A stretch of DNA of 64,000 bases from Mermis nigrescens (GCA_036768485.1 JAVLUZ010000154.1:47415786-47479785); one strand, 5' to 3'; numbered from the stretch's first letter, positions 10,447 to 38,640 are shown. Notes: a model not told the origin generated them from the letters alone. Program-made: numbers and translations.

Positions 10447-12634
10447 ATGCATATTTTAGATGTTATTTTTGATGCCCATTCTATCGAAAACGTTGAAGTC
10501 AACCCACCTTTTTCTACTAGTGATCACTCGGTTGTTACTTTTTCTCTTAAATGTTCTATCTTGGAAGGAAAAAGTTCAGCTAAACTTAATTTTCGCAGAG
10601 CAAATTATGATCAGATTGAATTATTTTTGTCCGCAATTTCGTGGCCTGACATTTTTCGGATTGCGTTACTTGTGATGATTTCTACAACAAATTTTTGTCT
10701 GTTATAAATCCTTTAATTTCCCAGCATGTTCCAAAAATTGAAGCTAAACCTGCAACTGTGAAAAGATACCCAATGAACATAAGAAAGCTGGTTGCTAGAA
10801 AACTGAGGCTGTGGCATGTTTATAAACAGAGAAAAACGCCTGAATCTAAAGCTGTTTATAATAACTGTGCAAAGTTATTAAAGGCCGAAATCTATAAATT
10901 TCACTCTTCCAAAGAGGATAAACTTATTAAATCTGGAAATTTGAATTCTTTTTATAATTTTGTTAATTCTCGTATTAGTGGTGAAAGAACTATTCCAATT
11001 TTAACTGATGGCGATCGTGTGATTGCTTCTACTGACAAAGATAAGGCAAACGTTTTTAGCACACTTTTTGCTTCAGTCTTTAGTGTTCCTACGCAAACGA
11101 ATTTTGGTCTTATTAATGCTTGTGCACAGCCAAAGTTATCAAACATTCGTTTTTCTGATGATGTCGTTTTTTCTGCTATACGGAAAATTAAACCATCATT
11201 ATCGATTGGCCCTGACGGACTTTGCGCATTTTTGTGAAAAAACTTGCTTTTGTACTTACCCAGCCCTTAACCACTATTTTTGAAATATCTTTCAAAACCC
11301 ATTGTATTCCTGCACTGTGGCGCACCGCTAATGTTGTTCCTGTGTATAAAAAGGGCGACCGGAGTGATGCTAAAAATTACAGGCCGATATCGTTATGTTG
11401 TATTACGTGTAAGATCATGGAATCTATAATTAACAGTACAATGCAAGCACATTTACGTGAGAATAATTTGATCTCCTCCGGTCAGTTTGGTTTCCAAATA
11501 GGTAAATCGTGTGAATTGCAATTACTAAAGTGCAAAAATGAATGGACTAAATTAATTGATGAAAAAAACACTGTTGATGTTATCTACATTGATTTTTCCA
11601 AAGCTTTCGACACTGTAGTTCACCGTAAATTAATTTATAAACTGGAAACTTTTGGATTTTCTGGAGATTTATTGAGTTGGTTAACTTGTTTTTTGAGCGA
11701 TAGGACTCAAAGGGTTGTTATTAACGGTCAGTTTTCGAGCGAAAAATCTGTCACTAGCGGTGCTCCTCAGGGCAATATACTTGGCCCGATTCTTTTTGTT
11801 TTATTCATAAATGACATTAGCGACCGCTTAAATAGCAAAGTTTGCCTTTTTGCTGATGACGTCAAGCTTTATAATTTATCTAGCAATCACACCCAACTTC
11901 AAGATGATATCGCTAAACTCGTAGTCTGGTCCAAGGATTGGCAGTTAAAAATTGCTACTGAAAAATGCTACGCGTTATATCTAGGTTTTGGAAATCCCAA
12001 GCATTCTTATAGAATTTCTGACCTGACTGTAGAACAGAGTGTAAATTCTGTAAAGGATTTGGGTGTTTACGTATCAAGTAAACTTGATTTTAATTTCCAC
12101 TATAATGATATAACGCGTAGAGCTTATGCTAGGGCTATGCTAATATCGAAATCATTTGCTTCTAAAAATAAACTAAATATGTCTAGGGCTTTTACTGTTT
12201 ACGTCAGACCGCTTCTTGAGTATTGTAGCACTGTTTGGAATGCATACCATAAGACCCATGTTTCAATGATCGAAAATGTTCAAAGGAAATTTACAGGTAA
12301 AATTATTGGATTTCGGGGACTTTCTTATGCTGAAAGACTCAGTTCCTTAGAATTGGATAGCCTGGAGATTCGCAGATTGCGTAGTGATCTGTGTATGATG
12401 TATCAGATATTGAGTGGTAGACGCGTTTTGCAGCAAGCCGACTTTTTTACTTTTTGTGAAAACAACACGCATGCTCAAAATTCAATGAAATGTGAATGCA
12501 CTCCTTTTCGGCTTGATGTTCGTGGGTATGATTTATCCAATAGGTGGATTCACGTATGGAATTCTCTCCCTGAAGCTGTTGTAAGATCTCCTAGTGTTGC
12601 TTCCCTCCGTGAAAAGTTGAAAAAGTTGATCTAA
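10447..12634 (+). pseudogene. LINE ORF2 relic with two frameshifts (endonuclease end and RT)
   Basis: A plus-strand element of the same general clade as the one at 12960-15587. It starts inside the endonuclease (ILDVIFDAHSIENVEV, TSDHSVVTF), so it is 5'-truncated. A 1-bp shift near 10658 separates ISWPDIF from DCVTCDDFYNKFLS, and a 1-bp loss in a T run near 11231-11235 breaks GPDGLCAF from VKKLAF. The last frame (11222-12634) holds an otherwise whole RT: NYRPISL, IYIDFSKAFDTVVH, SGAPQGNILGP, CLFADDVKLY, and the C-terminal NVQRKFTGKI...NNTHAQN region, ending LREKLKKLI. Otherwise well preserved, so inactivated fairly recently. The 3' UTR runs to about 12770. Confidence 0.9.
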
Positions 12635-12769
12635 CGGGGTATTTGCTAGGGGGCGTGTTCTAAGTGCATAATTTATTTAGCCTGCGCGCCTACCTTCGTC
12701 TTTTGCACTAATCTCGTATAAATGTACTTTAATTAATAATTTCTTGCTTTTAGAATATGTGATTTTGTA

Positions 12770-12959
12770 TTTTTAGTTTTAGTTTATTGCAACAGCGAAA
12801 ATACGTCATCTGAAACATTAACGAAGAGAAAAATGTACAGTCGCGGAAAATGTAGAATACAGAATAAACATTAAAGCAATAATGCTAATACAGCTCGTAC
12901 CAAGAAGAAACATTGCTGTGCAAGGTCATAAAGGCAGTGCTCTTACTTATGACTAAGGT
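12770..12959 (-). other. 3' UTR and tail of the minus-strand LINE
   Basis: Sequence after the LINE stop codon, ending with GCAATAAACTAAAACTAAAA, an AATAAA-bearing tail. It abuts the 3' end of the plus-strand LINE, so the two are tail to tail. Confidence 0.55.
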
Positions 12960-15587
12960 TTATTCTCCATATTTCATTTTTAGATTTTCTAATTTTAGCC
13001 TAAACATTTTACTACTGGAAGCGTTTACCACTGATTCAGGGAGCATATTCCAAACATTTATTATTCTGTGACTGAAAAAATATTTCTTCAAGTTAGATTT
13101 TAGAGCAGTGACTTTTAATTTTAATGTGTTGGTGGATCTAGTGTTGTTGTCTGATAATGTGAAGAAGTCATTTACATTAACATCAACTGCAGAATGAAAC
13201 ATTTTGTATACCATAGTTAAATCGTACAATAACCTTCTATTCTCTAGATATTCTAGATTCAATACCTGAAGTCGATCCTGATAAGACATGATGTTTGGAT
13301 AACAACACCCTAAGACACGTTTAGTAAAGTATCTTTGAACCTTTTCAATGTTACGATTATTTTGCTTTGTATGTGGTGACCAAACAGAGGTAGAATATTC
13401 TAAAAGAGGCCGTACATAAGTTTTATAGGCCATTGTGAGAAGTGTCAAATCTTTACTTTTGAAACAGCGGAAAATTAGTGACATGCGATGAAAGGCCTGC
13501 TTCACAAGTTTGCTTATGTGAGCAGTAAAATTAAGTTTTTCATCAATTAATATGCCTAAATCTTTTACAGGGGATTTTGAGGTTGAGACGAGGCTATTAT
13601 TTATTGTGTAAACCATTCGAGAATTATTATGACCAAAATGAAGGACCTGACATTTTGGTAAGGATAAAGAAAGCTGCCAAAAATCTGACCATTCAGAAAT
13701 TCGATTTAGCAATTTTTGAAGATGGAAAAAGTGCTCAGACTTTGCATAAATCTTAATATCATCTGCAAAAATAAGCATGTTTGAATAATGATCAGTTAGT
13801 AAAGATGTAATGTCATTTATGTAGAACAGAAATAAGATTGGACCCAGGACGCTGCCCTGTGGTACACCACTAAAAACACAGGTCTCATTTGAAAATTTTT
13901 TAGCGATTCTAACTCTCTGAGTCCTATTACTAAGAAAGTTTTTAATCCATTTAAGTATGTAACCTTGAATACCATATTTTGACAATTTGAGAACCAGTTT
14001 ACTGTGAGAGATGGAATCAAACGCTTTTGCAAAATCCAAGTATATAGCGTCCATGGGCTCTTTATTGTCTACATTGTTAATTATCTTATTTAAATAGCAC
14101 AAGAGTTGCAACTCACACGATTTTTTAGGAAGAAAACCAAACTGTTCAAACGAAATCAAGTTATTTCTTTTAGCATAATCCATTAACTGAGTTTTCAAGA
14201 CTTTTTCAAGAATTCGGCAGCTAACACAAGTTAAAGAAATCGGACGATAATTAGAAGATAAAGATGCATCGCCTTTCTTTAAGACTGCAATTACAAAAGC
14301 AGTTTTCCAAATTTTGGGTAAGGTTCCAGACAGTAAGGATACTAGAAAAATTTTTTTCAAAGGAGTTTTCAAAGAATAAGCTAATTTTTTGAAAAGAATA
14401 CTTGGAAGCCCATCAGGTCCACAAGAAGGTGAAGAACTCAAACCTTTTATAGCAGCTATAATATCGTCTTCCGTACACGAAATATGATCAATAATACTTT
14501 CTGTAAAGGGTGTAGGTAAATCAGGTAAAATGCCATTATCGAGGGTGAAAGCATCAGAGAAGAAATTGTTAAGTAGATTAGCTTTTTTAGATTCGTCAAA
14601 AATGCATTTACCATTTTCATCCTTTAGAGGTGGAGAAGGCGTTTTATCCTGTAAACGTTTACCAACGTAACTGTAAAATTTCTTTACGTTTGACTTTTCA
14701 ACGAGTTTTTGTTCGTTTTTACAGTAATGCTCATGAACAGCACTTTCTAAAGAAGCAGTAATTTGTTTGTATTCATGCTTTAATTGAGACGTTTTAAATT
14801 TTTTGAGCTTTCTCCACAAGTTTAACTTTTTTCGCTGTAATTTTTTTATGACTAGAGGGTATCTTTTTGGTGATTTGCTCTTGAAAGGGATAAATAGACT
14901 TACACCTTCATTTATAATACACAGGAATTTTTTATAAAATTCATCTATATTTCTGCAGTCAAAGAAAGCTTCTTCCCAACTAATATAATCAAGGTAAGTG
15001 GCAAAATCAACGTAATTTCCACGATTAAAATCTCTAATTTTTTCAATATTTCTTGATTTCTCAAAATTTGTTAGAAATTTAAAATCAATCTGACTGTGAT
15101 CACATGTGCCCATTAATGGTGGTAATACAGAAATATCAAAACATAAGCTCATGTTGTTAACAAAAATAAGGTCTAAAATGTTATCAGAACGAGTAGGCTC
15201 GGTAACTAATTGATAAAAATTATGACTAGTTACAGTAATCCAGAAAAGACGTGAGCTTTTGTCAGATGGAATTTTGGTTTCAGACCAATTGATTGACGGA
15301 AAGTTGAAATCACCTAGGAGCACAGTAGGATAGTTGTCTCGAAGACAATAATCAAGGAGCTCACATACCGTTTTTGTCTGGTTGAAGTCGTAATGAGGAG
15401 AACGATAAATTAATATTATTCTCAGAACAGTGTTTTTAGAAAAGAGATCTAGAACTAAGGATTCAGCCAGGCTATATTCGTTTGGAAAAGTAAAAATGCT
15501 AACTTTTATAGATTTTCTAACCAAAGCACAAACACCACCGCCTTTATAAGCTCTATCCTTTCGAAAAACTTGAAAGTCTGAATTATT
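12960..15587 (-). CDS. 5'-truncated LINE ORF2: endonuclease (partial) and reverse transcriptase
   Basis: One open frame of about 875 codons on the minus strand, stop TAA at 12962-12960. The frame stays open to 15587, above the first possible start, and is cut by a stop at 15590-15588. Counting from 15524: EEP endonuclease C-terminal half (GDFN at 71-74, CDHSQIDF at 141-148; the segment before the count start, RKDRAYKGGGVCA, also belongs to it), a linker, then the reverse transcriptase (YRPISL 426-431; YLDFAKAFDSISH about 495-507; SGVPQGSVLGP 552-562; IFADD 585-589) and the C-terminal KVQRYFTKR...NNTRSTN region. The catalytic Asp residues are present. The endonuclease N-terminus is missing, so the copy is 5'-truncated, as is usual after target-primed insertion. 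Jockey/CR1-type; clade unresolved. The lack of stops suggests a recent copy. Confidence 0.92.
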   Translation of the reverse strand, partial: NNSDFQVFRKDRAYKGGGVCALVRKSIKVSIFTFPNEYSLAESLVLDLFSKNTVLRIILIYRSPHYDFNQTKTVCELLDYCLRDNYPTVLLGDFNFPSINWSETKIPSDKSSRLFWITVTSHNFYQLVTEPTRSDNILDLIFVNNMSLCFDISVLPPLMGTCDHSQIDFKFLTNFEKSRNIEKIRDFNRGNYVDFATYLDYISWEEAFFDCRNIDEFYKKFLCIINEGVSLFIPFKSKSPKRYPLVIKKLQRKKLNLWRKLKKFKTSQLKHEYKQITASLESAVHEHYCKNEQKLVEKSNVKKFYSYVGKRLQDKTPSPPLKDENGKCIFDESKKANLLNNFFSDAFTLDNGILPDLPTPFTESIIDHISCTEDDIIAAIKGLSSSPSCGPDGLPSILFKKLAYSLKTPLKKIFLVSLLSGTLPKIWKTAFVIAVLKKGDASLSSNYRPISLTCVSCRILEKVLKTQLMDYAKRNNLISFEQFGFLPKKSCELQLLCYLNKIINNVDNKEPMDAIYLDFAKAFDSISHSKLVLKLSKYGIQGYILKWIKNFLSNRTQRVRIAKKFSNETCVFSGVPQGSVLGPILFLFYINDITSLLTDHYSNMLIFADDIKIYAKSEHFFHLQKLLNRISEWSDFWQLSLSLPKCQVLHFGHNNSRMVYTINNSLVSTSKSPVKDLGILIDEKLNFTAHISKLVKQAFHRMSLIFRCFKSKDLTLLTMAYKTYVRPLLEYSTSVWSPHTKQNNRNIEKVQRYFTKRVLGCCYPNIMSYQDRLQVLNLEYLENRRLLYDLTMVYKMFHSAVDVNVNDFFTLSDNNTRSTNTLKLKVTALKSNLKKYFFSHRIINVWNMLPESVVNASSSKMFRLKLENLKMKYGE

Positions 15588-15746
15588 TCATGTCGAATGT
15601 TTATTTCATTGTATATTAATGTTTCTTTTCTTATTGTGTTCTTTTTTTTGTGCGACGAAAATAAAATATTTGTATTTGACTAACGCTGGTTAATGTCGAT
15701 AAAGATTGCAAGGTATTCGTGATGTTTTGCTGGTTTACCAGCTGAT

Positions 15747-15762
15747 TAGGCTTAGGCTTAGT
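15747..15762 (+). repeat. TTAGGC telomere-like run
   Basis: TTAGGCTTAGGCTTAG. The same 17-bp AGGCTTAGGCTTAGTAT occurs near 44889. Two and a half units of the nematode-type telomere repeat; may be chance. Confidence 0.4.
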
Positions 15763-15768
15763 ATCATG

Positions 15769-15909
15769 GACTGACCAAAATGTTGGTGCCAGCGTTTAAA
15801 ATAAGCCTGAGTTATGGGATGCGACGAGTGGAGCGAGCGAAGCGGCGACGCAGTTGCATCCCATTACTTAGGCTTATTTTAAACGCTGGCACCAACATTT
15901 TGGTCAGTC
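15769..15909. mobile_element. near-perfect 141-bp foldback MITE
   Basis: Arms of about 57-60 bp: GACTGACCAAAATGTTGG...AATAAGCCT and AGGCTTATTTTAAACG...GGTCAGTC, with a short GC-rich middle around GCGACGAGTGGAGCGAGC. Flanked by TCATG and ACATG. It would form a long hairpin. Confidence 0.8.
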
Positions 15910-16104
15910 ACATGAATCTACTGGAAAAATCTGAAGACTGCCTTATTTGTTTTCGACTTGACTTAAATCAAACCAGTTAGGTGGCAGCTTTCACCGGATA
16001 CTACTTGCTGTATACGTACCTATAACGTGGCTATCTTAATACTGTGAACGAGCTACACCAATACCGCCTAAGCATCCTATAACTCAAGTCATAAAATCAA
16101 ATCC

Positions 16105-16266
16105 ATTCGGTGCGAAGCGCCAGAAAATTTTCTCATTTTACTTTTCTCAAGCGCATTTTCGCATTATAAAAATTTTCGTCAAATGCTAACCAAGACTAAA
16201 AATTTTTTCCATTTCCCAAAATTTTGATTGACAAATAAACCAAAAAGTGGAAAAAACGGTGTTTCC
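16105..16266 (+). repeat. family K right-end fragment
   Basis: GGTGCGAAGCGCC, then CCATTTCCCAAAATTTTG and GTGGAAAAAACGGTG, the right end of the K elements at 53714 and 55289. No left end. Confidence 0.65.
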
Positions 16267-16806
16267 AGTTCAGTCAGGTAGCTAGGTATACCTGTCTCTT
16301 CTACATGCCGTATTATTCTTCTACCAACGTTCATCAATATTTATTCCTCTATTTATGTACAAATGTTTTCATATTTTTCCTTAATAACCTTAACAATTTT
16401 TTCGTCGGATCGACGAAGAAAATTTATTTGCGTAGTTTCGTGAAAAATATTCAGCAAAAGGATTCTCTAAGTATAGTAAATTCGAAAATTTTAGAAAATG
16501 ATCAAAACTCAATAGCTTAACATTCATATGCCGAAAAAATTAGTGCTCAAAAGCTTCAATCAGCATTATGAAATATAGGTTAACTATTGTCTATTACATT
16601 ATTTTAGGAGGCTGTAGGCAACAGGCTTTACAAATGTATGATTATGTTAGACCAGGGCCACTTGAGAGCTGTTAATGGCCGACGTCCGGTGACGCAAAAT
16701 ATGAGCTGGTACCAGACCAGCGTTTAAACAAAAAAATAGCAACACTCCATCTGCAGAGGTGAACCCTACGAGTTTAAGCGCTTGATCGATGAGCGCCTAC
16801 TGCACC

Positions 16807-17175
16807 TACAGTCTGTTTCACATAACTTCGCGCACAAATTTTAAGAATTTTCAACGACAGTAAGCTGAGGAATACGATAATCACATATCAGATCAATGGA
16901 ATCGCAATCTGTCCGCTTACTGTCTAAGATAATTTTCAAATTTTAAAAACGAACTCGAGTGAAGCAGATTTTTGCATGTAGATCTATGTACGTACGATAG
17001 TATTAATGTTAATACAAGTTTTGACTAATGAATTCAGCACTTAGGATAATGGCAACAAATGACTTATAATTAGCCTACTAAAAGGCAATTTTGTGTAATA
17101 AAACCTTATTATGCCTGTCGATTGCTAAGGCACGTGATCATGATAATTACTCCAGCTTAAACCGCTTTTGAAAAA
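16807..17175. repeat. possible family P copy
   Basis: Begins CTACAGTCTGTTTCAC, like the P terminal repeat, and ends near TTAAACCGCTTTTG, a P internal motif. Weakly supported. Confidence 0.3.
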
Positions 17176-18044
17176 AACTCATATCGCTTCAAAAATTGTC
17201 ATTCATACCCAAGGTTTCGAGAGACCTACAGTAGCCTGTAACGGAAACTTGTATAGTCAGTTCCACGCAAACTTGCTCTTTCAATTAGCACTTTTGTGTT
17301 GTAAACCTACATTCTTTACTTGTATTAAAGTAATCCATATTTACAGAACGTTTTCAGTTTACAAAGCCAAAAATTCCGCGAGCTTATGTGGAATAGACTA
17401 AAACATAGAATTTTGATGCAGAAGTAACGCTATTTGGGATGAAAGGCAGAAATCGCGCTTCCAAAATGGGACAATCGATAGTGAGTGTACCCACCTAACC
17501 TTACCTTCGTAACGTACAAATGCAACTACCCATATTCAACAATGCAGGTAAGCACTCAAAAAATTAAATTAAAACTATACCAGAAAGTTCACGTAAGATT
17601 CTCTTATAGCAATTTTAATATCATTAATAGGCAAATCAAATAAATTACAAACATTTTGTTCTAAACCGCGACAACGACGATAACGGACAAAATATTACAG
17701 CTGCACACACGGTCTGTAATTATAATTGAAATCAATCGATAATGAGAAACGCGCGATATTGATTTAGTTTAAAAGCACAAATCACAGATATCATCTGGAT
17801 ACAATGTCAGTAGCTGTACGAAGACAAATAAATAAAATGAAAGCATCCATCCACGCTCAATCAAAGCGAACAGCTGCCAAATTCTACTCTTTAGTGTAAA
17901 AACACAAAAACAATACGCTTTTCGAAACTGGCTAACCATTATATCAACTAATGATTCGTAATCTATATCGCACATGAACGAGAATAGAAAATCTAGGAGT
18001 GAATTTGCAATAAATCGAAATATTCTTCTGCATACTGCATACCG
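17176..18044. other. no recognised feature
   Basis: AT-rich intergenic sequence downstream of numb, with no repeat I can place. The minus-strand frame at 17769-18095 has a mixed, Cys/Phe-rich composition and no motif. Confidence 0.4.
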
Positions 18045-18390
18045 CAGATGCACAAGGTCAGGGTCGGCAGGGGGAATTTCAGAAATCCAAAACAATAAAT
18101 TTAACTTTCACAATTTTGTTGTTGTTTAAACGACCAAATGGTCAAAATAGCCAATGAAACGACTTTTGGTGGTAATATCTTACTTTTAGTCCATTTTAAC
18201 TGCATTTAACAAACATTTAACACTGAAAAATACAGAAATTCATCAATTCTTTGGAGCTTTTTGAGTAAAAAAAATAAAAGTACTGATCCGTCGCGAAGCG
18301 CCGGAGAAATACTGACATTTCTACTGCTCTTCACCTCAAAAATGGTGCAAAACGTTCCGTCAGCCCAAAATCGCCGGACAGTACCTGTAT
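18045..18390 (+). repeat. family E copy, right end missing
   Basis: CAGATGCACAAGGTCAGGGT start and TCAAAATAGCC...AAATCGCCGGACAGTACC body parallel the complete E element at 37135-37563. Contains CGCGAAGCGCC. Confidence 0.7.
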
Positions 18391-18454
18391 TATACAAAAT
18401 ATTTCTTGTGCAGTATAGAGGGTTCAACTGATTTATGCAGATCATTTATTCTGG

Positions 18455-18657
18455 GGGTCCAAAATAATTCAAAGGTCAAAAAATGGCCCTAAAAAAGGTG
18501 ATACGGCGAAAAAACACCATTTTTTAACGTTTCTCATCTAGCACTATCCATTGGCATTAAAAATTGCGAACAAAAGCAAAAAAATTTTCAAAAATTGAAT
18601 TCTGGGGAGGTATTTTGGTTTCTGGGAGTGCATATCCCCCACGCCCAGGTGTAGTGA
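18455..18657 (+). repeat. family C copy, degraded left end
   Basis: CTGGGGGTCCAAAATAATTC to CCACGCCCAGGTGTAG. Same body as other C copies (CACCATTTTTTAACGTTTC). The left terminal repeat is unrecognisable. Confidence 0.65.
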
Positions 18658-19373
18658 GCACTACCCCGTCAATGAGAGAGCTCGGCTTAGCTCCCTGAAC
18701 TTTTAATCGTAAACGTGTTCAAAACACACCAATAAATATATATTCTACAGAAGCATTCTTAATATCCATAGGTTATAATAAATAAATATCTAAAAATATT
18801 AGTTAAGGATAGTGTTTGCATTAAATTTTCAAATATGAGAAATAATACTTAAAAATTGACAAGACAGCCTAGAGCCTGAAAAAGGACTGCAAGGCCGGAA
18901 AACAAATTCTTAAGGCAGCCCCAAAAAAAACCTTAAGAAAGCCATTCATTTCAAATTTGTTGCCACTGATCTAACCCGTTTAATATAAAGACATAAGCAT
19001 GAAAGGCTAAGCCACAATTCCTATATAAAGAGAAAGAAGGACGAAGAGGGCTCTTATAAGATGTATTAAAATGTACAGTAGAGAAGAAATCAAATATATA
19101 AGCTCAAATAATTCCTAATAATACCCCAAGTTACAAAAAATCGAAGTTTTTTAAAATAGGTTACTAAAACAAACCAATGTGTGCTTTTCTTGATCGAGAG
19201 AGATAAACTTATGAGTAAATTAAGAAGGTAAATTAAACAAGCTCGTGGAACCATTTAGACACATATATTTCTCGCCACGAAATCAGAACAATTAACATCC
19301 CTTAAAGGCTTCTTAAGGATAGAGTTGCCTATACTCGTATTATAACATAGGACGACGTCATTTGTTCTAGCAC
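18658..19373. other. no recognised feature
   Basis: AT-rich, no ORF over 60 codons, no repeat recognised. 19571-20036 is the same. Confidence 0.5.
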
Positions 19374-19570
19374 AGCAATGTAACCGGGGGTTCGGGAGAC
19401 CCCCCACCCAAAGTCAGAAACGTTTTGAGCCCCCTCGATTTCTGGGAAAAGTTGATTTTTTGGCTATTTTACATGTTTTTTTTGGCATTTTTGGCCAAAA
19501 ATTGGAGGTCATTCCCCCTGGCCGGGGAGGGGACCCCCATCCAAAATTTCGAGCCGTTGATTGTATGACA
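19374..19570 (+). repeat. family G copy
   Basis: ATGTAACCGGGGGTTCGGG to TTTCGAGCCGTTGATTG, with TTTTTGGCCAAAAATTGG in between. No clear duplication. Confidence 0.6.
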
Positions 19571-20044
19571 GGCATACACTACCAAGTCCTGCCTGAGTCA
19601 TCATAACTCGTAAGATAGGCAGTGAATTTATAAGAGGCCTTCAGGTAATGTTAATTGGTAAAATTTCGTAACGAGAACTGCATATAAGCTCCAGCTCTAT
19701 ACAAGCTAATCAAGGTGGCATGGGAGCATAAGCAACGACGAGCGAACAATTCAATCATAGGAAGTAGACCATCTAAGCAAGCAGCGTTAATAAAAGCATG
19801 TAGATTAATTATTGATTCCTAATACAATCCTGTACACTGTGTTCGTATAGCCTTGAGTGCAATACAATAGCAATCACACACAGTAAAGTTGCGGATAGAT
19901 AAAATGAGCATCTGGAATTAGCTGACATAAATAAAATTAAGTCGTAGGAAGTAAGGAGATAAATGAGAAAGGATACACTCAAAAAACAAGGACAAGTAAA
20001 GTGTCAACTCAACTCATCCTTCCTGATTAATTAGCTAACGCAAG

Positions 20045-20554
20045 CATACCTGGGCATTGGGGGTTCGGGGTATGAAACCCCCTAGAAACCCAAATACCCC
20101 CCCTCCTCCCAAATAATTTTTTTTCGTTTTTTTCGCAATTTTTTGATGCCTTTGGATAGTGCTCGATGAGAAACGTTGAAAAATTGTGTTTTTTCACATA
20201 CCACCATTTTTAAGGCCATTTTTCGACCTTCGAAAAACCTTGCACTCTCCCCCAGAATTTTGGTGCCGCCCATACGTGAGCAGCACCAAAATTCTGGGGG
20301 TGCAAGATCTGTCAAAGGTCAAAAAATGGCATTAAAAATGGTGGTATGGCGAAAAAACACCATGTTTCAACGTTTCTCATCGAAAACTATCGATTGGCAT
20401 CAAAAATTGCGAAAAAAGAAAAAAAATTTCAAAAATTGAATTCTGGGGAGGGGGTATTTTGGTTTCTGGAAGGATGGGTATTTTGGTTTCTCAGGGGGGA
20501 GGTGCATACCCCCAACCCCACCCCCACGCCCAGGTGTAGTGCCACCCACCTATG
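20045..20554 (-). mobile_element. family C MITE (outer) holding another C copy
   Basis: CATACCTGGGCATTGGGGG at the left and CACCTATG at the right, interrupted eight bases before its right end by the C element 20271-20538. Possible flank repeat GCAAG on both sides. Confidence 0.75.
20271..20538 (+). mobile_element. family C MITE (inner)
   Basis: CATACGTGAGCAGC to GCCCAGGTGTA, flanks GTGCCGCC (20263-20270) and GTGCCACC (20539-20546), 7 of 8 matching. Inserted head to head into the outer C copy. Confidence 0.85.
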
Positions 20555-20868
20555 ATGCAAGGCCTCAGACTGAATGCATAAACTAGCAGTTTAAAAGTGT
20601 TTTCGAAAACTGTGAATAAATGTCAATAAATCATCTCTGATTAAGGAAAAATTCAAATTTGGAAAAGACCGAAGCGAACACGTCGCATTCTATTGTCAAG
20701 GATAAATGAACTATTTTTTGCTGCTCTACCATTGCACACAAAAATTAATAGCTGCTAAGTTCGTTCGAACGGAAATCAATGAATTTATCCGAACTGCAAT
20801 TTTAAAGCATCGCTTTACGCACTCAAATATTCAGGCACTCAAAATTCTGGGTGGGGATAGTCGCTAAC

Positions 20869-21139
20869 AGGCATGCACGTGGAGGGTTTGGGGTATAGTA
20901 GACCCTTAGAATGTATAAATGTGTAGTTTTCCGAAAAAAAACGAGGCAAAATATAGGCCAAAAATGGATGAAAATAGGAAATTTTCATAAAATTGTTTGA
21001 ATTAGAGTAAAACTGTACGCTGTTTTAGCATTTATAATACATATCAGTTTTTGATGTGATTTTCGACCAGAAAAGCTCACTAACTGGACTCTTCCAGACC
21101 GGACGACCCACCGAACCGACCATGCTGTGCATAGATGGC
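20869..21139 (+). mobile_element. family F MITE
   Basis: CAGGCATGCACGTGG to CCATGCTGTGCATAGATGG, flanks GTCGCTAA (20861-20868) and GTCGCTAC (21140-21147). Confidence 0.65.
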
Positions 21140-21147
21140 GTCGCTAC

Positions 21148-21380
21148 CATAAACGCACAGCATGAACGGTCTGAGGGGGCAGCCACGAGCTCTTTTAACA
21201 AAAATGGCCCTAAAAACTAAATATATACATGCTAAAATATAGCAAAAGTATTTCATTCACACTTTCTAATCAATTTCAAGCACTTCTGCGGGAAATCTTT
21301 AATTTTATCCCATTTTCGGCCTTGATTTTACCTTATTTCCTAAAGAAAAGCTTCCCATTTTTCAACCCAAAACTTAAAGT
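21148..21380 (-). repeat. family F copy, inverted, left end lost
   Basis: CATAAACGCACAGCATGAAC followed by the F body (AATTTCAAGCACTTCTG; CTTGATTTTACC) in reverse orientation, directly abutting the F element at 20869-21139. Confidence 0.5.
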
Positions 21381-21402
21381 ACATGTCTGGTCACTACGCT
21401 AC

Positions 21403-21785
21403 CATACGTAAACAGCAAAGAAATTCTGGGGGGTCAGGATGGGGAAAACCGCCGAAAATGTTACTAAAAATAGAATTCTGGGGGTCTACAGTAATCTGGG
21501 GGTTCAACTTCTGGAGGGTACAAAGCACACCTGGGCGTGGGGGGTTTGGGGGTATGCATCCCCCAGAAATCAAAATACTTCCCACCCCCGGAATTCAATT
21601 TTGAAAATTTTTTTAAACAATTTTTTGATGCCAATGGATAGTGCTTGATAAAAAACGTTGAAAAATGGTGTTTTTTCTCCGCCATACCACCATTTTTAAG
21701 GCCATTTGTTGACCTTTGAAAAATCTTGCAACCCCTGAATTTTAGTGCTACCCACGTATGGTACAGACCCCCACGCCAAGGTGTG
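21403..21785 (+). mobile_element. family C MITE (outer) downstream of numb
   Basis: CATACGTAAACAGC to CACGCCAAGGTGTG, flanks TACGCTAC (21395-21402) and TACACTAC (21786-21793). Split by the C element 21526-21760. Confidence 0.8.
21526..21760 (-). mobile_element. family C MITE (inner)
   Basis: CACACCTGGGCGTGG to CCCACGTATG, flanks GTACAAAG and GTACAGAC (6 of 8). Confidence 0.8.
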
Positions 21786-21954
21786 TACACTACTCGTTGC
21801 GATGTAAATGAATAAATTTTCTACACAAAAGACAGCAAAAATACCTAAAAGGGGCTTTTGGGCTTTTAAAGAGCAAGCTTGTACCCAGAATTTGAAGAAG
21901 GGGGAAGGGGTAAAAAACTGAAATTTTCGGGCGGGGGCGAATTTGGGTAAAAAT

Positions 21955-21960
21955 TTATTG
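21955..21960 (-). promoter_or_regulatory. numb polyadenylation signal (candidate)
   Basis: AATAAA on the minus strand 17 nt after the numb stop codon. A nested family C MITE lies about 170 nt further downstream, so the 3' UTR is probably short or runs into transposon sequence. Confidence 0.45.
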
Positions 21961-21976
21961 CAATGCAATCCATGGA

Positions 21977-38640
<16,664 letters not shown>

